64,000 nt of DNA from Liopterus haemorrhoidalis. Taxonomy: Eukaryota; Arthropoda; Insecta; Coleoptera; Dytiscidae. The notes beneath the pieces were generated by a model. That model worked only from the letters and a program-made list of their open reading frames with translations. It did not search any database and was not told the DNA's origin. Below are positions 30,818 through 43,856 of this stretch, piece after piece; within the stretch, counting starts at the first letter, position 1; each line of letters opens with the position of its first letter. The stretch spans positions 23,578,713 through 23,642,712 of the forward strand of contig OZ020616.1 in NCBI GenBank assembly GCA_963971575.1. The letters run 5' to 3'. Both the position numbers and the translations under genes were made by a program.

Positions 30818-32046
30818 TTGAATGCAAATAGTGATTTAATAAATCTAAATAAATTTTCGGACGACCCAGCAAATTTAAACGATTCTACAAGTAGTACGGA
30901 AACCGTAATTGAAAATAACTGTGCTACTAATAATAATAATAATAATAATAAAAAAGTTAAGAAAACCAATAAACGGAATGGTTATTTCAAACTGTTAAAT
31001 TACATAAAGGAACTACAAAACAAAATTAATTATCTTGAACTTAGACAAATAAATTTACGAAATCCGAAAATAATAAGAAGAAATCAGGGCCTCCACGAAG
31101 TGAGAAAAAGACCACTAGCGACACCCCTGGCTGTCACCAAAGTGAAAATAGGACTACTAGCGACACCTCCACCTGTCATCCAAAAAGAACCGAACTTTGC
31201 AGTGAAAACATAACCCATAAAAGTAATTGTACATCCAAAAATAAAGGAAAAATTTTGTTGCTTGCTGACAGTTACGGACGTTACTGTGCGGACATTCTGA
31301 AAAAAATTCTTCCTAGAGACAAATATGACATAAATGTATTTTTTTATCCTAATGCCTCTTTCTGTAATGTGACTAGTAATATTGAAAAACTTACCAAGGA
31401 TTTTACATTTGATGATCATGTTATATTAATGGCTGGAACTAACGATATTTTAAAAAAGTCACTTATAAATCAACAAATTATATTGAACACCTTAAATAAA
31501 CTAAAACACACAAATGTTATGATCCTTGGCACTTTTTTGTGGCAACACAAAGAAATTTATAACTATAATGTATTTTTACAGAATTCACTGATAGACCATG
31601 TTTCCTCAAGCTACAAAAATGTACTGTTCCTCGATCCGAATATTCTAATCAATTACTGTGATATGACAAGTTACGGGCTGCATATGAATAAAAGAGGTAA
31701 ACTGATAATAATGTCTCGGGTTGCACAACATATTAATGTAGATGTTTTGAAGAGTAAGAATAATAAATCAACAGGGAAAAAGCTAATTGCTAATGTGAAT
31801 CTAAATTTAAGTAAATCTGTTATAAATTTGGAAACATTCAGCATCAACGTTTTAAATAATGACAACAATAAAATTCTTGTAAATAGTACTTTAAATGATA
31901 AAAATATTTTAAACAGTGACAATATTTTAAGTAATGATAATTTTTTAAATAATGAGAACATGACAAAAAAGACAATTTTATTAATAATGACAATGTGCGT
32001 AATGTCAATAATTCAAGGAAGAGGAATATTTTATATAAAAAAATAA
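30818..32046 (+). pseudogene. LINE F ORF1 with SGNH-esterase domain, frameshifted
   Basis: The first half (30818-31213) is asparagine-rich with a short coiled-coil (LNYIKELQNKINYLE). After a frame change between about 31150 and 31250 comes an SGNH/GDSL esterase-like domain: LLLADSYGR (serine block), MAGTNDIL (GxND block), GLHMNKRGK (C-terminal H block), in correct order over about 150 residues. Esterase-type ORF1 proteins are known in CR1/L2-group LINEs, where they are thought to act with membranes or lipids. A low-complexity N/K/L tail follows. The frame change makes this copy non-functional unless recoded. Confidence 0.8.
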
Positions 32047-32094
32047 TGCAACAAAAAATATTTTTTTAGAAAAAATGTAGTCTCAAAAATTAAT

Positions 32095-34834
32095 GAAACG
32101 CATACTGAGTTCAAATTAAATCTATTATATCTAAATCTACAGGGCTTGAGGAATAGGGTCGATTACGTAGAGTCACTAATTATAGATAAATATTTTAATT
32201 TCCTCTGTTTATCAGAACATTGGTTAAAGACAACTGAAATCAGCGAGTATGTCATTGAAAATTTTACAAATGTCACTCATTTTTGCAAGGAAAAGTATAA
32301 AAGCGGTGGAGTTGTAATTTATATTAAAACATCCCTTTTATTCAAGTTTAATTATAAAATCTTGGAAAATATTAACAGCTTATCTGTAGAAAAAGATTGT
32401 GAAATAGTAGGTATTCAGATCTATTCACTAAAAACAGTAATAATTAATATATACAGGTCACCATATGGAGATTTAAAAAAGTTTTTAGAAATCATGGACT
32501 GTGCTTTACGCACTATAAATCCCTGTTACGATATTATCGTAGGAGGGGATTTTAATGTTAAATTCAATAAAAATTAATCAGATACACTATTAGTATATGA
32601 CACCTTACGGGCTTTTAACTTGCAAAAATTGGTGACATTTAGTACATGGGGAAAAAACTGTTTGGATAACATATTCTCCAACACAGATAATGATAATGAC
32701 ACCATTTTTAAAGTACAGAACTCCTTCTCAGATCATAGCGGTGCTGGAATGTACAGGAGGGTTAGTCAAACAGTTCATGTCCCTTTAGATGACACTCCAA
32801 AATATCATCGCCCTATAACACAGGAAGGTCTCATAAATTTTTACCAGGAATTATCTTTGATTGAGTGGAAGTTTGGAAATAATGGAATATATGATTGTGA
32901 GAAGGATTTTGAATACTTTCTAAATCAATTAGTTATTATACCGAACAGCGTTTTCCCGGAGAAACGAATAGGTTTGAAGAAACATTCAAATAACACTTTT
33001 TTTTTGGTTCAATGATGAAGTAAAGGTCTGGAGAAATGTTGCACAACTTGCCCATCAATATTATTTACAAAACTCCACTCCTGCAAATAAGGTTATTAGA
33101 AATAATTACAGGAATATGTACCGAAAACATATTACGGCAAGTAAAAAAACAGCAAACGGTTGGTACATAGATGGCTCTGACAACAAGCCAAAAGCTCTTT
33201 AGGCTGTGGTAAACAGTCATAGACCCCGGAAGCCACACATGGAGTGTCCTAAACCATGCAATGTGATTAATAATTATTTTGCAAGTATCTCGGTAAACCT
33301 AAATCAGAGTCTCCCGTTCAGTAATACGAATCCCATCTCAATAGTAGAAGCAGCAACCAATAATTTGAATATCCCTGTATTTTCTTTTAAAGAGGTGACA
33401 CACAACCAGGTCAGGGACGCCATACAGGCATTAAAAAATAACAAAAGCAGGGATGCCTACAATCTTAGTGCCTACATCATAAAAACAGTGCCTACAGTGC
33501 CTACATCATAAAAACAATAAAAGATATAATTATTTCTCTACTTTGCGTATTATACAATAGTGCAATAAGATCTAATATTTTCCCATCAGCATTAAAATGA
33601 AATAAAGTTATCCCAATTTATAAGGGAAAAGGAAGCAAGGAGGAGTTAAATAATTATAGGCCTGTATCCCTCACCCCAATATTCTCAAAAAATTTTGAGA
33701 AAATTTTGCTGAAGCAGCTAGCAGAACATTTTGAAAATAATGATTTATTAAGCAAGAGTCAGTTTAGTTTTAGAAGGGACAAATCTACAACAACAGCTAT
33801 TTTAGATTTCATAGCGTTTGTGACAACAGGATTTGAAACTGGTACATACACTATGGCCACTTTCTATGACTTAACAAAGGCTTTTGACTGTGTGCCACAT
33901 GATTTGTTAATAAAGAAAATGTCGTGCTACAACATTAGTCCAGAGAGTTGCCAACTTCTAAATTCCTTTGTAACAAACCGGAAACAATATGTTTGGGCAA
34001 ATGATACTCAATCGGATGAGCAAAATATCCATTTTGGAGTACCGCAAAATTCAATATTGGCCCGCTGTTGTTTCTGATTTACATTAATGATTTACCAACT
34101 TTTATAGAGGATGCAAAGTCTGTTTTATATGCAGACGATACCACGCTACTTAATCAGTCCGAAACCTACCAAGAAATGAAATCCAATAACGCCTTAATAA
34201 AAAATGCTGCGCAAGATTGGTTTGTGGCGAACAGATTAAGCAGAAACGAATCTAAGACCCAACACCTATTGTTTTCCCTAAGACCAATAACAGAGAATAT
34301 CAGTCAAGATCCTGTTAAGTTCCTAGGAGTAACCATTGGTAGAAATCTCAGTTGGCAAAACACGCGGAAACAACAGCGGAAAAATTATGCAAGGCAATCT
34401 ACTGTATAAGAACTCTAAAATCTAAGGTACACAGAAATGTCCTGGTAACTGCATATCATACCCTGGTTGAGTCACACATCACATATGCTTTGCTAGCTTG
34501 GGGACACTCCACACATACCCAAAGAATTTTTCGATTACGGCGAGTTGTTAGAGTGATTTGTGGTCTGAATTACAGACAAGACTGTAGACAACATTTTGTT
34601 GAACTAGGCCTGATGACACTACCTTCCTTATATATATTCTACTGCCTTGTTTACATGCATCAAACCAAAGATAATCTCAAAACGCAGGAAAAAATTCATA
34701 AATATGAGACGAGAGGGAAACAATTGATAAGACCAGCATACATTAGAGTAGGTTGTGCAAGATACTCAATTAATGATTGCACTAAATTTTATAATATCTT
34801 ACCTGAGAATATTAAAGGTTTGCCTCTCCACTAA
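32095..34834 (+). pseudogene. LINE F ORF2, endonuclease and RT, decayed
   Basis: Starts with LNLLYLNLQGLRNRVDYVE, an APE endonuclease: CLSEHWL, GGVVIYI, IVGGDFNVKF, then a stop at 32575-32577, then FSDHSG. A linker (33206-33511) leads to RT with SQFSFRRDKSTTTAI, YDLTKAFDCVPHDLL, a frame change near 34070, FLIYINDL and YADDTTLLNQS as catalytic box, a further frame change near 34360, and a C-terminal region ending NILPENIKGLPLH at 34834. No RNase H. CR1/L2-like. At least four lesions. Confidence 0.85.
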
Positions 34835-34849
34835 TTTAGAAATATTTTA

Positions 34850-34898
34850 GTTAGTTAGTTAGTTGAAATTTTTGGCGCACTGCAACAAAGGCTATTTG
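34850..34898 (-). mobile_element. 49-bp LINE C 3'-end insertion with TSD
   Basis: The minus strand reads as the last bases of LINE C (AAATAGCCTTTGTTGC then CGCCAAAAATTTCAAC and the TAAC tail). It is flanked by TAGAAATATTTTA at 34837-34849 and 34899-34911, a 13-bp target duplication like that of C1. An extremely 5'-truncated LINE C copy. Confidence 0.9.
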
Positions 34899-35055
34899 TA
34901 GAAATATTTTAAAGTCATTTTTTAAAGAAAATGCGTTTTACACTTATGATGAGTTCCTTACAAACGATTTGAATAATGTAAGTTTTTAGAAATAAGTATT
35001 TATGTAACCATTTTGTAAAGACGTGTGTAAAAATGTAAATTTGAAAACACTAATA

Positions 35056-35057
35056 AA

Positions 35058-35092
<35 letters not shown>
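35056..35092 (+). repeat. (TTA)n tail of LINE F
   Basis: Pure TTA microsatellite at the end of the LINE F 3' UTR. A further truncated copy of the same family starts just after it. Confidence 0.85.
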
Positions 35093-35094
<2 letters not shown>

Positions 35095-35095
<1 letters not shown>

Positions 35096-35600
35096 GCATA
35101 TAAACAAAGATAATTTCATATGCCAGGAACACATTCATAGCTACGGAACAAGAGGCAAACACCTAATAAGGTGCAGCATTTATCAGAGTCAATATTGCAA
35201 GATACTCTATTAACTACTATTGCATTCAGTTCTACAATATCTTACCTGAAACCATTAAATGTTTGCCACTTAATGCCTTTTAAAAAAAATATTAAAATAT
35301 TTTCTTAAGAATAAAGAAAATTCCTCACAGATGATATGAATATGCTTTAAATCCATATGAAATCTGACTTATTTTTGATTTCATTTTATTTATCGCTGTT
35401 ATAACTACTTGTAAATTTGTCAAAATTATAATGTTCTTGTCTTTTTATTATGTATTTTTATTACTGTGACTTTATTAATCTGTAATATTTTAATCTGTTA
35501 ATGATGTATTGTATTATTCAATTTTATAACTTTTGACTTGTGTAATCATGTTGTTATGTATTTAACACGAATAAGTATGTTATATTATATTATTAACATA
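35095..35600 (+). pseudogene. Second LINE F-type copy, 3' end only
   Basis: Related to 34660-34990: AAACAAAGATAATTTC, AGGCAAACACCTAATAAG, then coding for FYNILPETIKCLP and a 3' UTR. Its 5' end abuts the TTA tail of LINE F, a head-to-tail arrangement expected if the tail was the target for a new truncated insertion. Confidence 0.7.
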
Positions 35601-36309
35601 AAAGCAGGCAAGGTCATTAGCACCTTAGAAATAGAAATGATTTCAGCATAGATAAAACAAAAAAGATGGGAGCACAAAATTGTTTATATTTTAGTTATTG
35701 CAGTTATTTAATAGTTTATCAGAAAATAAAGAAACCAATTTAAGTAGATTTAAAAAATGATGTATTAGTTATGTACGAAATAATGTTTTTCTGTAGAATA
35801 GTTAAGTAATTTGTTTTATTAATATCTTTTTTCTAGACATGTGTAAATGTTTTGTAAAATTAATTGTATAGTTAAATAAAAAAAATATTATTATTGATTT
35901 TAATAGATTTCGTTTCTTTTCTTCTCTTAAAAAATATGGATAATTTGGTGTTAACGCCCTGACTCCGCCATGTATCCACTGAAGCATCTGAACTCGATCG
36001 ATAGAGGAAGAAATGACATACAAAATAGTAGCGGCCTTATGGAATCTCCCTGGAACACATCTCATTATCTCTGGGTGGACTAGTAACAGTCGCAACAATG
36101 TTAAAATGAGAGCATGTGACGTAGTGTCATATGATTTTGCGTAGTCCTGTCATATGCTTTTGTGTAGACCGTATTCTATTATTATTATTTGGGGTTTGTC
36201 AGGTCTTGACAAGTGTCCAATAATCGCAAACTTCAGCAACCTTTCAAATCGAGTCATTCTAGAGACTAGTGGAGCTAAATACACACGTCTACATCCCAAA
36301 CCCTGGAAA

Positions 36310-36342
<33 letters not shown>

Positions 36343-36479
36343 CTTACTTTTAATTTAACTCACATTGTAAAGTAGAATTTATCTTCCCAGCGTGCAATTC
36401 AAAGGCTTAGGTCAGTAAATACTGTAATTGAGCATATCAAATTTATTCGAGAGATTAAAAGGTAAGTTGTATGATTTAT
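35601..36479. other. No gene recognised; ATT microsatellite
   Basis: AT-rich, with a GC-richer piece at 35950-36130 of unknown nature and (TTA)n at 36309-36342. Short ORFs here have no recognisable domain. Confidence 0.4.
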
Positions 36480-37350
36480 TTTGTTACTTTCAGTTGTTTA
36501 AAAACTTTCTTACAATGTTACGGGTACTGAGGACAACAGTTTTCTGCATTATTGCGATAGTTGGATCGGTGTTAGTATGCCCAGCTTTTTCATGAAGTCA
36601 CTAAGAGATTTTAGAACAACGTCTTCTGCAGATATAAGAAAGGTAAGGACTTAATTTCATTCATTTTCCATTGCTGTATGGTTGCTGTTGTTAATTGGTC
36701 GTATTTGATTATTTTTTGTTGAAATGCTTTTTGGATATTATTGGAATAAGATATTGCAACATAAACGAAAATTGCGCTTCTTGTTTGCTTATTGATAAGT
36801 CTGATGTCAGGTAGATTCTATACCATTTCTTTGTCTGTTAATACATTTCTATCCCAATATAATTTTATGCTATTGTTCTCAAGCACAGGCTCCGGGATGT
36901 ATTTATAAAGAGGCATTTTTTATCCTCCAGCATATGTTTTAGCGCTAGCTCTTGATATGTTATTTTCTCAAAGTTATCCTGTCTAGCTTTATAATCTGCT
37001 TGAGTAATGACCTGGCAACCAAATATAGTGTGTTATATAGTTTCTCCACTCATTCTGCAACTTCTACACAGGTTATCTTGTGTGCTGTCTATAAGTATGT
37101 GCTTTCGATAGTTTCTGGTATTAATAACTTGGTTTTGTAATGCTTTAATGAAACCTTCCGTTTCGGGAGATATACCGCTTATAATCAACCAGGCGTTCGA
37201 CGTTTCTTGGTTGATATAGAGTTGATTTATTTATGGATATATTTCCCGTGAAGGGCTTTCGGTAACCAGTTGATAATTTTATCTTTGTTACTAACAGTAC
37301 CGAATATACTATCGGAAGTCGAATCTAATGGCGTATATATCTAATGGTGT
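36480..37350 (-). pseudogene. R4-like LINE, C-terminal ORF remnant
   Basis: Minus-strand conceptual reading with interruptions gives SPETEGFIKALQNQVINTRN, then CRSCRMSGETI...H...C, a CCHC finger typical of the ORF end of R4/Dong-type LINEs, then ITYQELALKHML and TVVLSTRNIVRKFL. At least one stop falls inside the finger. R4-group LINEs carry a restriction-like endonuclease C-terminal to RT. Assignment rests on motif resemblance in a decayed copy. Confidence 0.6.
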
Positions 37351-37459
37351 CTGTTTTATATATCACATGATGTAATTCAGAATGTACAGCTTGTGTCTGA
37401 AAATAAATTTTTAGTAAGTTTTTTTGCTTATATTACAAGTTTTGAAGAGCAATGACTCC

Positions 37460-38215
37460 CCGTCCTGTTTCGCTTCTTCTTCTTCTTCTAGTGCCTTATG
37501 CGCTACCGAATGTTGGCGATCATCCTGGCTATTATCGTTTTATTGACAGCAGCACGGAATAGCTCTATTGAAGTTTTTCCATACCACTGTCGTAAATTTT
37601 TCAGCCACGAAGTCCTTCTTCCTGGCCCTATACTGGGTTCGATTTTCCCCTGTATGACAAGTTGGAGGAGCTAATATTTAACTGGGTTCCTCATAATGTG
37701 TCCCAGGTATTCCAGCTTCCTGATCTTGACATTCTTCAAAACTTCAACTTCTTTCTGCATGCTCCTGAGAACTTCGGCATTTGTTACTCTGTCGACCCAG
37801 CTTATTCGCAGTATCCTACGATACGACCACATCTCAAAGGACTGAATTCTTTTGGATGTAGCCTCAGTGAGGGTCCATGCCTCCATTCCGTATAATAACA
37901 CAGGGAATACGTACGCCTTCAGAATGCGGACTTTAGTGTTCAAACTCAGATTGTGGCTGCAGAGTACTGGCCTCATCTTTTGAAAAGTGTCGCGAGCTCT
38001 TGCTAACCTATACTTTATTTCTGCGGAGTGGTCCCAATCCTAGTTCACGACTGTACCAAGATAAATGAAATTATGTACTCTGTGTATGGCAACGTTGTTA
38101 ATTGTTAACCCGGTGTCAGGTGGATTGGCGCCTTTGCTGATTATCATGTATTTGGTTTTAGCCACGTTGATTTTGAGACCATATTCGTCCATCAGGTGTG
38201 TCAGCAATAAGAAGG
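37460..38215 (-). pseudogene. RTE-like LINE, RT C-terminal fragment
   Basis: Minus strand: INVAKTKYMIIS, IHRVHNFIYLGTVV, a TAG stop near 38040, then TFQKMRPVLCSHNLSL, YVFPVLLYGMEAWTL and FEMWSYRRILRISWVDRVTN, LEYLGHIMRN, the RT end typical of RTE/BovB-type LINEs. It finishes with a GAA-type tail (CTTCTTCTTCTT on the plus strand at 37477-37489). 5'-truncated, one nonsense lesion visible. Confidence 0.82.
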
Positions 38216-39579
38216 GTGTCGCGTTTCGCTTCTAGGCAGTGATATTCTGTTACGGAATGAACAGGCGGACTCGAATCACTACGTAAAGAATATTACGAAC
38301 TAACTTATAACGAATACCCACCAACCAATATATTAAAGGATATATGATCTTCAGTTGTGAAGAGCAGTTGCGTTGAAATAAAACAATTCACATCGCAATA
38401 AGGACATGTACTTTGTAAATAAATTTTGTTTCGGATGCCTAACCTCCAAAATGACAGCTCAATTTAAGACTCCGGTTTGTTTATTCTCGTGAATATTTTT
38501 ATCAGAAAGACCTAGAAATACAACAGTTAGCGTGTGGAATATGGTGGAATGGAGTACTTACCTTGTTAAAAAAAAAATGATAATAATTAAATAGTAAATA
38601 AATCCTGTAGGAATATTTGGTTACACCACCTAGCGGAAAACATTATAAACTGCTAATACGTTCACAGTGATGCGTGGGCCACATATACTCAAGGTTGGTA
38701 TATGTGGGGGGTAGTATCTGTTTTGTTAATATTAAATATTTTTGGTTACTAAATTTTGTTACTACTCCAGATATTGAGAATATTTAACTATCAATATTTT
38801 TTTGATCATCAATTAAATTGTTATTGAGTATCTGTTTTGTTAATATTAAATGTTTTTGGGTAATAAATTTTGTTACTACTCCAGATATTGAGAATGTTTA
38901 ACTATCAATGTTTTTTATGTTTTGTTAATAGTAAATATTTTTTTTTTTTTGGTAATAAATTTTGTTATTAAGTACATTGGTGTTTCTGTTACGAGAACTC
39001 TATTCCTTTCCCTTAGGGATTTATTTCTTTCAGAATTTAGGGCAATAGAAGCAAGGTGACTGGAGCCATATAAAAATTCAGGCCGCACATAGGTATTGGT
39101 AATAACAGGACCACCCTGAAAAGTCACATCTACCTCTAGACTGGGCTGGCGGCTTTCTACCTTGCCTTGGACAGCTGATAGCCGCTGGAGTCACTTCACA
39201 GTGGCTACGGAATTCATATCTCTCCCCATTTAGGTTTTTAGCGACCGACCAGAGAGCTCAGCGGAGGCTGGCATACGCCAACTATATAACGCTGGAGTCT
39301 GGCCGTAATATACGTTATAAGTCATGCAGAGATATTACAAACATGCGTCTGATTTTGATGGCTATAAGGTAAATTCAGAATAACGCATTCATAGTGGTAA
39401 TGTAAGTTTCAACTGAAATAATAATATCAAATCTACACTTCCAAACTAACTATGCGATCCATATCATGCCACCCCATTGTAAGATAACTAGCGTTCACTA
39501 GGATCTTATACCTCATTCTTTGCGACCAGTAAAGGATTGCTGTTTTTTCAAATACTGGTTTATTAATCGTGTAGATATA
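38216..39579. other. No gene; short tandem duplication
   Basis: AT-rich. A unit of about 113 bp beginning AGTATCTGTTTTGTTAAT at about 38714 is repeated from about 38827 and partly again from about 38918. The rest, including a GC-richer part at 39130-39330, shows no ORF or element I recognise. Confidence 0.5.
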
Positions 39580-39583
39580 GTTT

Positions 39584-39793
39584 TTTAGAGTATTGTAAAT
39601 GAGTAGTAAGAATATTAAAGTATATCTTATTCAAAATTGTTTATTTGACAGTTAAATGTTGACAAGTTATATGTTATTGTTATAATGTTATTCGGTTGTT
39701 AAGCCTTTTTCATTTCCTTCAAATCCATGACAACATGATCTACGATGTCTTGACAACGTGATTTGGTGATGCATCTGGATTCATGCTGCCACA
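39584..39793 (-). repeat. 3' LTR of element 3
   Basis: 210 bp. On the element strand it starts TGTGGCAGCATG. No difference from the 5' LTR was seen. Confidence 0.9.
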
Positions 39794-39891
39794 GAACCCC
39801 CCTGCCAGTGTTTTGTGTAACATAAACAAATAAAATTTAGTAAACATAATAAATACATAATATATATAAAAAATATCAAAACACGAAAAAT

Positions 39892-42800
39892 TTAGGTAAA
39901 ACCAGCCTGGAATGGTTTAGTAAAATGAACTCTTCTTCCAGATCTGGTTGTGGGTGGAGAAGGATTTGGAGAATCTTGAAAATCTGTTTTAGAAAAGTTC
40001 TCATGTAGTCGTTCGGAATCTTCTATAATATACGCTGGTTTTATTCTGTCAATAGTCACTCTGACGTTTTTTCCACGTATATTAACAACGAACAGCTTTT
40101 CATCACGCTTAACCACCTTATAAGGCCCGTCATAAGAACTTCCAAGTGGTCCTGATATAGCATTATGACGAACGAAAACATGGCTTGCCGTTTGTAGGTC
40201 TTTAAAAATGAAAACTTTCTTATCGCAGTGTCGGCTTCCTTCTCTAGGTCGAAGCTGTTCGAAATGTCGTCGTAAATCATTCACAACTTCAGAGGCAGTT
40301 CTGATGCTAGTTGTGTCATTTGGTGTCAAAAACTCGCTAGGAAGGCGGAGTGGTTCTCCATAAACAAGTTCCGCTGCCGTGGAGTCCAAATCTTCACGCC
40401 ATGCAGCACGAATGCCTAAGAGCACCGTCGGTAAAACATCAGTCCACCGTTCTGACCCGTAACACTTGATGGCGGACTTCAACTGCCGATGTAATCTTTC
40501 TACCATGCCGTTGGTTTGTGGATGGTATGCAGTTGTTCTGTAATGAGTTGTTCCTGTCAATCCACATAACGCGTTGAAAAGTTGCGATTCGAATTGCCGC
40601 CCTTGGTCCGTTGTGATTCTGCGTGGAGCTCCGAATCGACATATCCAACCTACGTAAAAAATGCGAGCTACTGTTGCAGCTTCTTGGTCTTCCATGGGAA
40701 AAGCTTCCGGCCACCTGGTAAATCTGTCGATGGCAGTGAGTAGATATTTTTTTCCATCTGAGCTTGGCAACGGACCCACGAGATCCAGATGAACGTGTTA
40801 GAACCTTGCACTCGGTAATTGAAATTGTCCCAGCGGTGCTGAAACGTGCCGAGATATTTTGTTTTTTTGGCATGGAATACACGTTCGAGACCATTTCCTG
40901 CAGTCAGATTTCATATGGGGCCATACAAAACGTTGTGCTACCATCTTAACAGTGTTATTGATGCCAGGATGTGCTAGATTGTGCACAGACTGAAAAACTT
41001 GTTGTCGAAATTTTTTTGTTATAAATGGTCGAGCTACTGAAGTGGAAACATCGCAGAAAATCCCTTCAAATGTGCCAGGAATTTGAATTTTTTTTAAAAC
41101 CAACCCTGTTGTATTTGAAAACCATTTCTTTAGCTCTTCGTCATTTTTTTGATCTTTCGGGAGAGCTTCGTAATCAACTACTGTTGTGATAACATCAACG
41201 CGAGAAAGAGCATCTGCTACGATGTTGTCTTGACCAGAAACATGTCGGATATCTGTCGTGAATTGACCAATAAAATCCAAGTGGCGAAATTGCCTAGGAG
41301 AACATTTATCTGACTTTTGACGGAACGCAAATGTTAACGGCTTGTGATCCGTAAAAATTGTGAACTGCCGACCTTCAACCATAAATAGAAAATATTTGAC
41401 AGCACGGTACATGGCTAGAAGTTCTCGGTCGAATGCACTATACATCTTTTGAGCAGGAGTGAACTTTTTTGAAAAAAAATGACAGTGGTTGCCATCCTTC
41501 AGAAGTCCACTGTTGAAGTGATGCTCCGATACAACTGTTCGACGCGTCTGTAAAAATAGCAAGCAGAAAACGCGAGTCGGGGTGTGCCAAAAGTGCAGCT
41601 TTAGCTAAACTATTTTTACAGTTCGTAAAAGCATGTTCTGCAGTTGACGACTACTTAATCAAGTCCTTATTTTTAACAGTACGACCTTCCAGTAGTCTGT
41701 TTAGCGGTGCTTGAATTTCCGCTGCCTGATGTATAAATCTTCTATAGAAATTAAACATTCCAAGGAAACGGCGTAGCTGTTGAATGTTGGTTGGTTGAGG
41801 AAAGTCAATAATGCTTTGAACTTTCACCTGTTGAGGTTTGATACCTGAAGATGTCACCGTGTGTCCAAGAAAAGTAACTGCTGTCTCTCCTAATACGCAT
41901 TTAGATGGATTTAATACAACGCCATAGTCATTGAGACGTTGAAACAGCATACGAAGGTGCTTCTCGTGCTCGGCTTCTGACGCCGAAGCAACAAGAATAT
42001 CGTCAATGTAGACATAAGCAAAATCAAAATCACGTAAAATTTCGTCCATAAACCGTTGGAAAGTTTGCGCTGCATTCCTAAGTCCAAAGGACATGAATAC
42101 AAATTCGAACAAACCAAATGGTGTTGTAATCGCTGTTTTCGATACGTCTTCTGGATTTATCGGAATCTGATTATAGGCGCGAACTAAATCAATAGTAGAA
42201 AATATCTTTGATTTTGCAAGACCGTGTGTGAAATCCTGTATATGTGGTATCGGATATCGATCAGGGACTGTACGCGCATTGAGTGCACGGTAATCTCCGC
42301 AAGGACGCCACTCATCTTGTCCTTTTTTAGGTACCAGGTGTAAAGGCGACGACCAAGAGCTGTCTGATGGACGTGCTATGCCAAGCTTAACCATTGCATC
42401 GAATTCACGGCGAGCGATTTTTAAACGATCGGGTGCGAGTCGACGAGGTTTGGCAGCAACCGGGGGTCCAGACGTGGTACGAATATAATGTACTGTCGAA
42501 TGCCGAGTTGGCATTTGATGCAAACCTGCAGGCTTAATTATCGCAGGAAATTCTGTTAATAGCTGCCCAAACTTGCCTGACAAAGAAACGGTTTTTACAC
42601 AACTAGCATGAGTCCTTGTTATCTGACCAAGTGCAGTTAATGTTGTGTTTCTGTCTATGAGACTTTGATTTTTTATGTCTACTAAAAGACCATAGTAAGA
42701 CAAAAAATCAACACCAATTATGGGTTTGGCAACATCCGCAATAATAAAACGCCAAGCAAAGTCTCGTCGGAGGCCAAGATTTAGGGTCAATGTAACAAAA

Positions 42801-43033
42801 CCATACGTGTCAATTGCTGAACCATTAGCAGCTATTAGCTCATAGGCCGTTTTAGCGAGTTTGCCACCAACCGCATGTTTCGGGTAAACACAAACGTCGG
42901 CGCCGGTATCTACTAGATATTGTCGCTTTGAGACGCGATCAGTTATAATGAGACGGCGCGAGTTTGTCGGGCTGCTGTCGTCGACGGCCGTATTCAGCGA
43001 CTGCCCAACTCGTTTTCCGATACAAAATCGCAA
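39892..43033 (-). pseudogene. Pol of element 3, three disabling lesions
   Basis: Same order as element 2 Pol: protease [12 protein letters not shown] with [10 protein letters not shown], RNase H TDHKPLTFAFR, integrase with [14 protein letters not shown] and [12 protein letters not shown], ending DRIKPAYII. Lesions: a TAG at 41651-41653 at the RT/RNase H boundary; a one-base gain in the A8 run at 41472-41479 that shifts frame; and a TAA at 40798-40800 in the integrase core where element 2 has a glutamate. Each piece is otherwise well preserved. The gag overlap implies -1 frameshifting. Confidence 0.92.
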
Positions 43034-43803
43034 GGTTTAATGCATTTTTTGGCTTTGTCTTTATAATTCTGGTGATACCAACAAAATTTTGTATTATGTG
43101 TTGACTTACGCGACGAAGAACGCCTGCGATCAGATGAATTTCGTCGGAAACAATTCCGTGACGGCCGTTGCAAGTTTGCTACTTGACGCTGTAAGTCATC
43201 AATTTTCTTAAACAGCTCATCCATGTTCGACGAAGAAGATGTAGCTATTGCTGCGACATGATTAGAAGATGACATCTCCAAAATTTTGTCCGCAAGTCTA
43301 GCAACTGCATCCAAATCTACATTTTCTTGCGTAGCTAGTATAGCCTGCAAATGACTTGGTAACCGGCCAATCCATAGAGTGCGCAACAAAGTCTCCGTTA
43401 CAGTGTCGCCACCAAGATCTCGAAGGCAACGGAGATACTGCGATGGCTTGCGATCTCCAAGTTCTTCACGTTCTAATAAACGACGCGTTTTCTGTTCCTG
43501 CGACGCAGAAAGGCGAGCAATTAGTTCAAGTTTAATTTTGGCATATTTACCAGTGGCTGGCGGCGAGGCTATGATGTCTTTCACTTCTGATGCGTACTTC
43601 GCTTCCAGATGTCCGATCACGTAACCATACATTGTGTCTTCGCGTGTGATGCCATGTATTAAAAATTGTCCCTCTAATTGAGCAAACCATAAAACTGGAT
43701 CGGCAGGCCAAAATGGAGGCACACGTACACCAATGCGGCTAATATTCATAGTTTCCGTCGGAACAGGAACTCCAGCAATACCAAAATTTTCTGATTCGGT
43801 CAT
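42994..43803 (-). CDS. Gag of element 3 with CHCC motif
   Basis: 269 codons from the ATG at 43803. The first 170 residues resemble retrotransposon capsid ([20 protein letters not shown], later [16 protein letters not shown] and [17 protein letters not shown]). A short coiled-coil follows ([19 protein letters not shown]), then a basic stretch and CWYH...KKCIKPC, spacing C-x2-H-x9-C-x3-C. It builds the particle that encloses element RNA. Intact, so it could in principle supply Gag to gag-less relatives such as element 2. Confidence 0.9.
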   Translation of the reverse strand: MTESENFGIAGVPVPTETMNISRIGVRVPPFWPADPVLWFAQLEGQFLIHGITREDTMYGYVIGHLEAKYASEVKDIIASPPATGKYAKIKLELIARLSASQEQKTRRLLEREELGDRKPSQYLRCLRDLGGDTVTETLLRTLWIGRLPSHLQAILATQENVDLDAVARLADKILEMSSSNHVAAIATSSSSNMDELFKKIDDLQRQVANLQRPSRNCFRRNSSDRRRSSSRKSTHNTKFCWYHQNYKDKAKKCIKPCDFVSENELGSR

Positions 43804-43835
43804 ACTTGAAATATTACAATACTCCAGACGTTTTG

Positions 43836-43854
43836 AATCACGTCGGGGTCACCA
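43836..43854 (-). other. Primer binding site of element 3, tRNA-Trp type
   Basis: The plus strand reads AATCACGTCGGGGTCACCA, equal to the 3' end of tRNA-Trp with CCA, two bases from the 5' LTR. Confidence 0.88.
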
Positions 43855-43856
43855 AA

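Noticed and set aside
34850..34898. A SINE
   Set aside because: It has no pol III promoter boxes and is fully accounted for by the end of LINE C.
37662..37895. Plus-strand ORF of 77 codons
   Set aside because: Antisense shadow of the RTE-like RT fragment on the minus strand.
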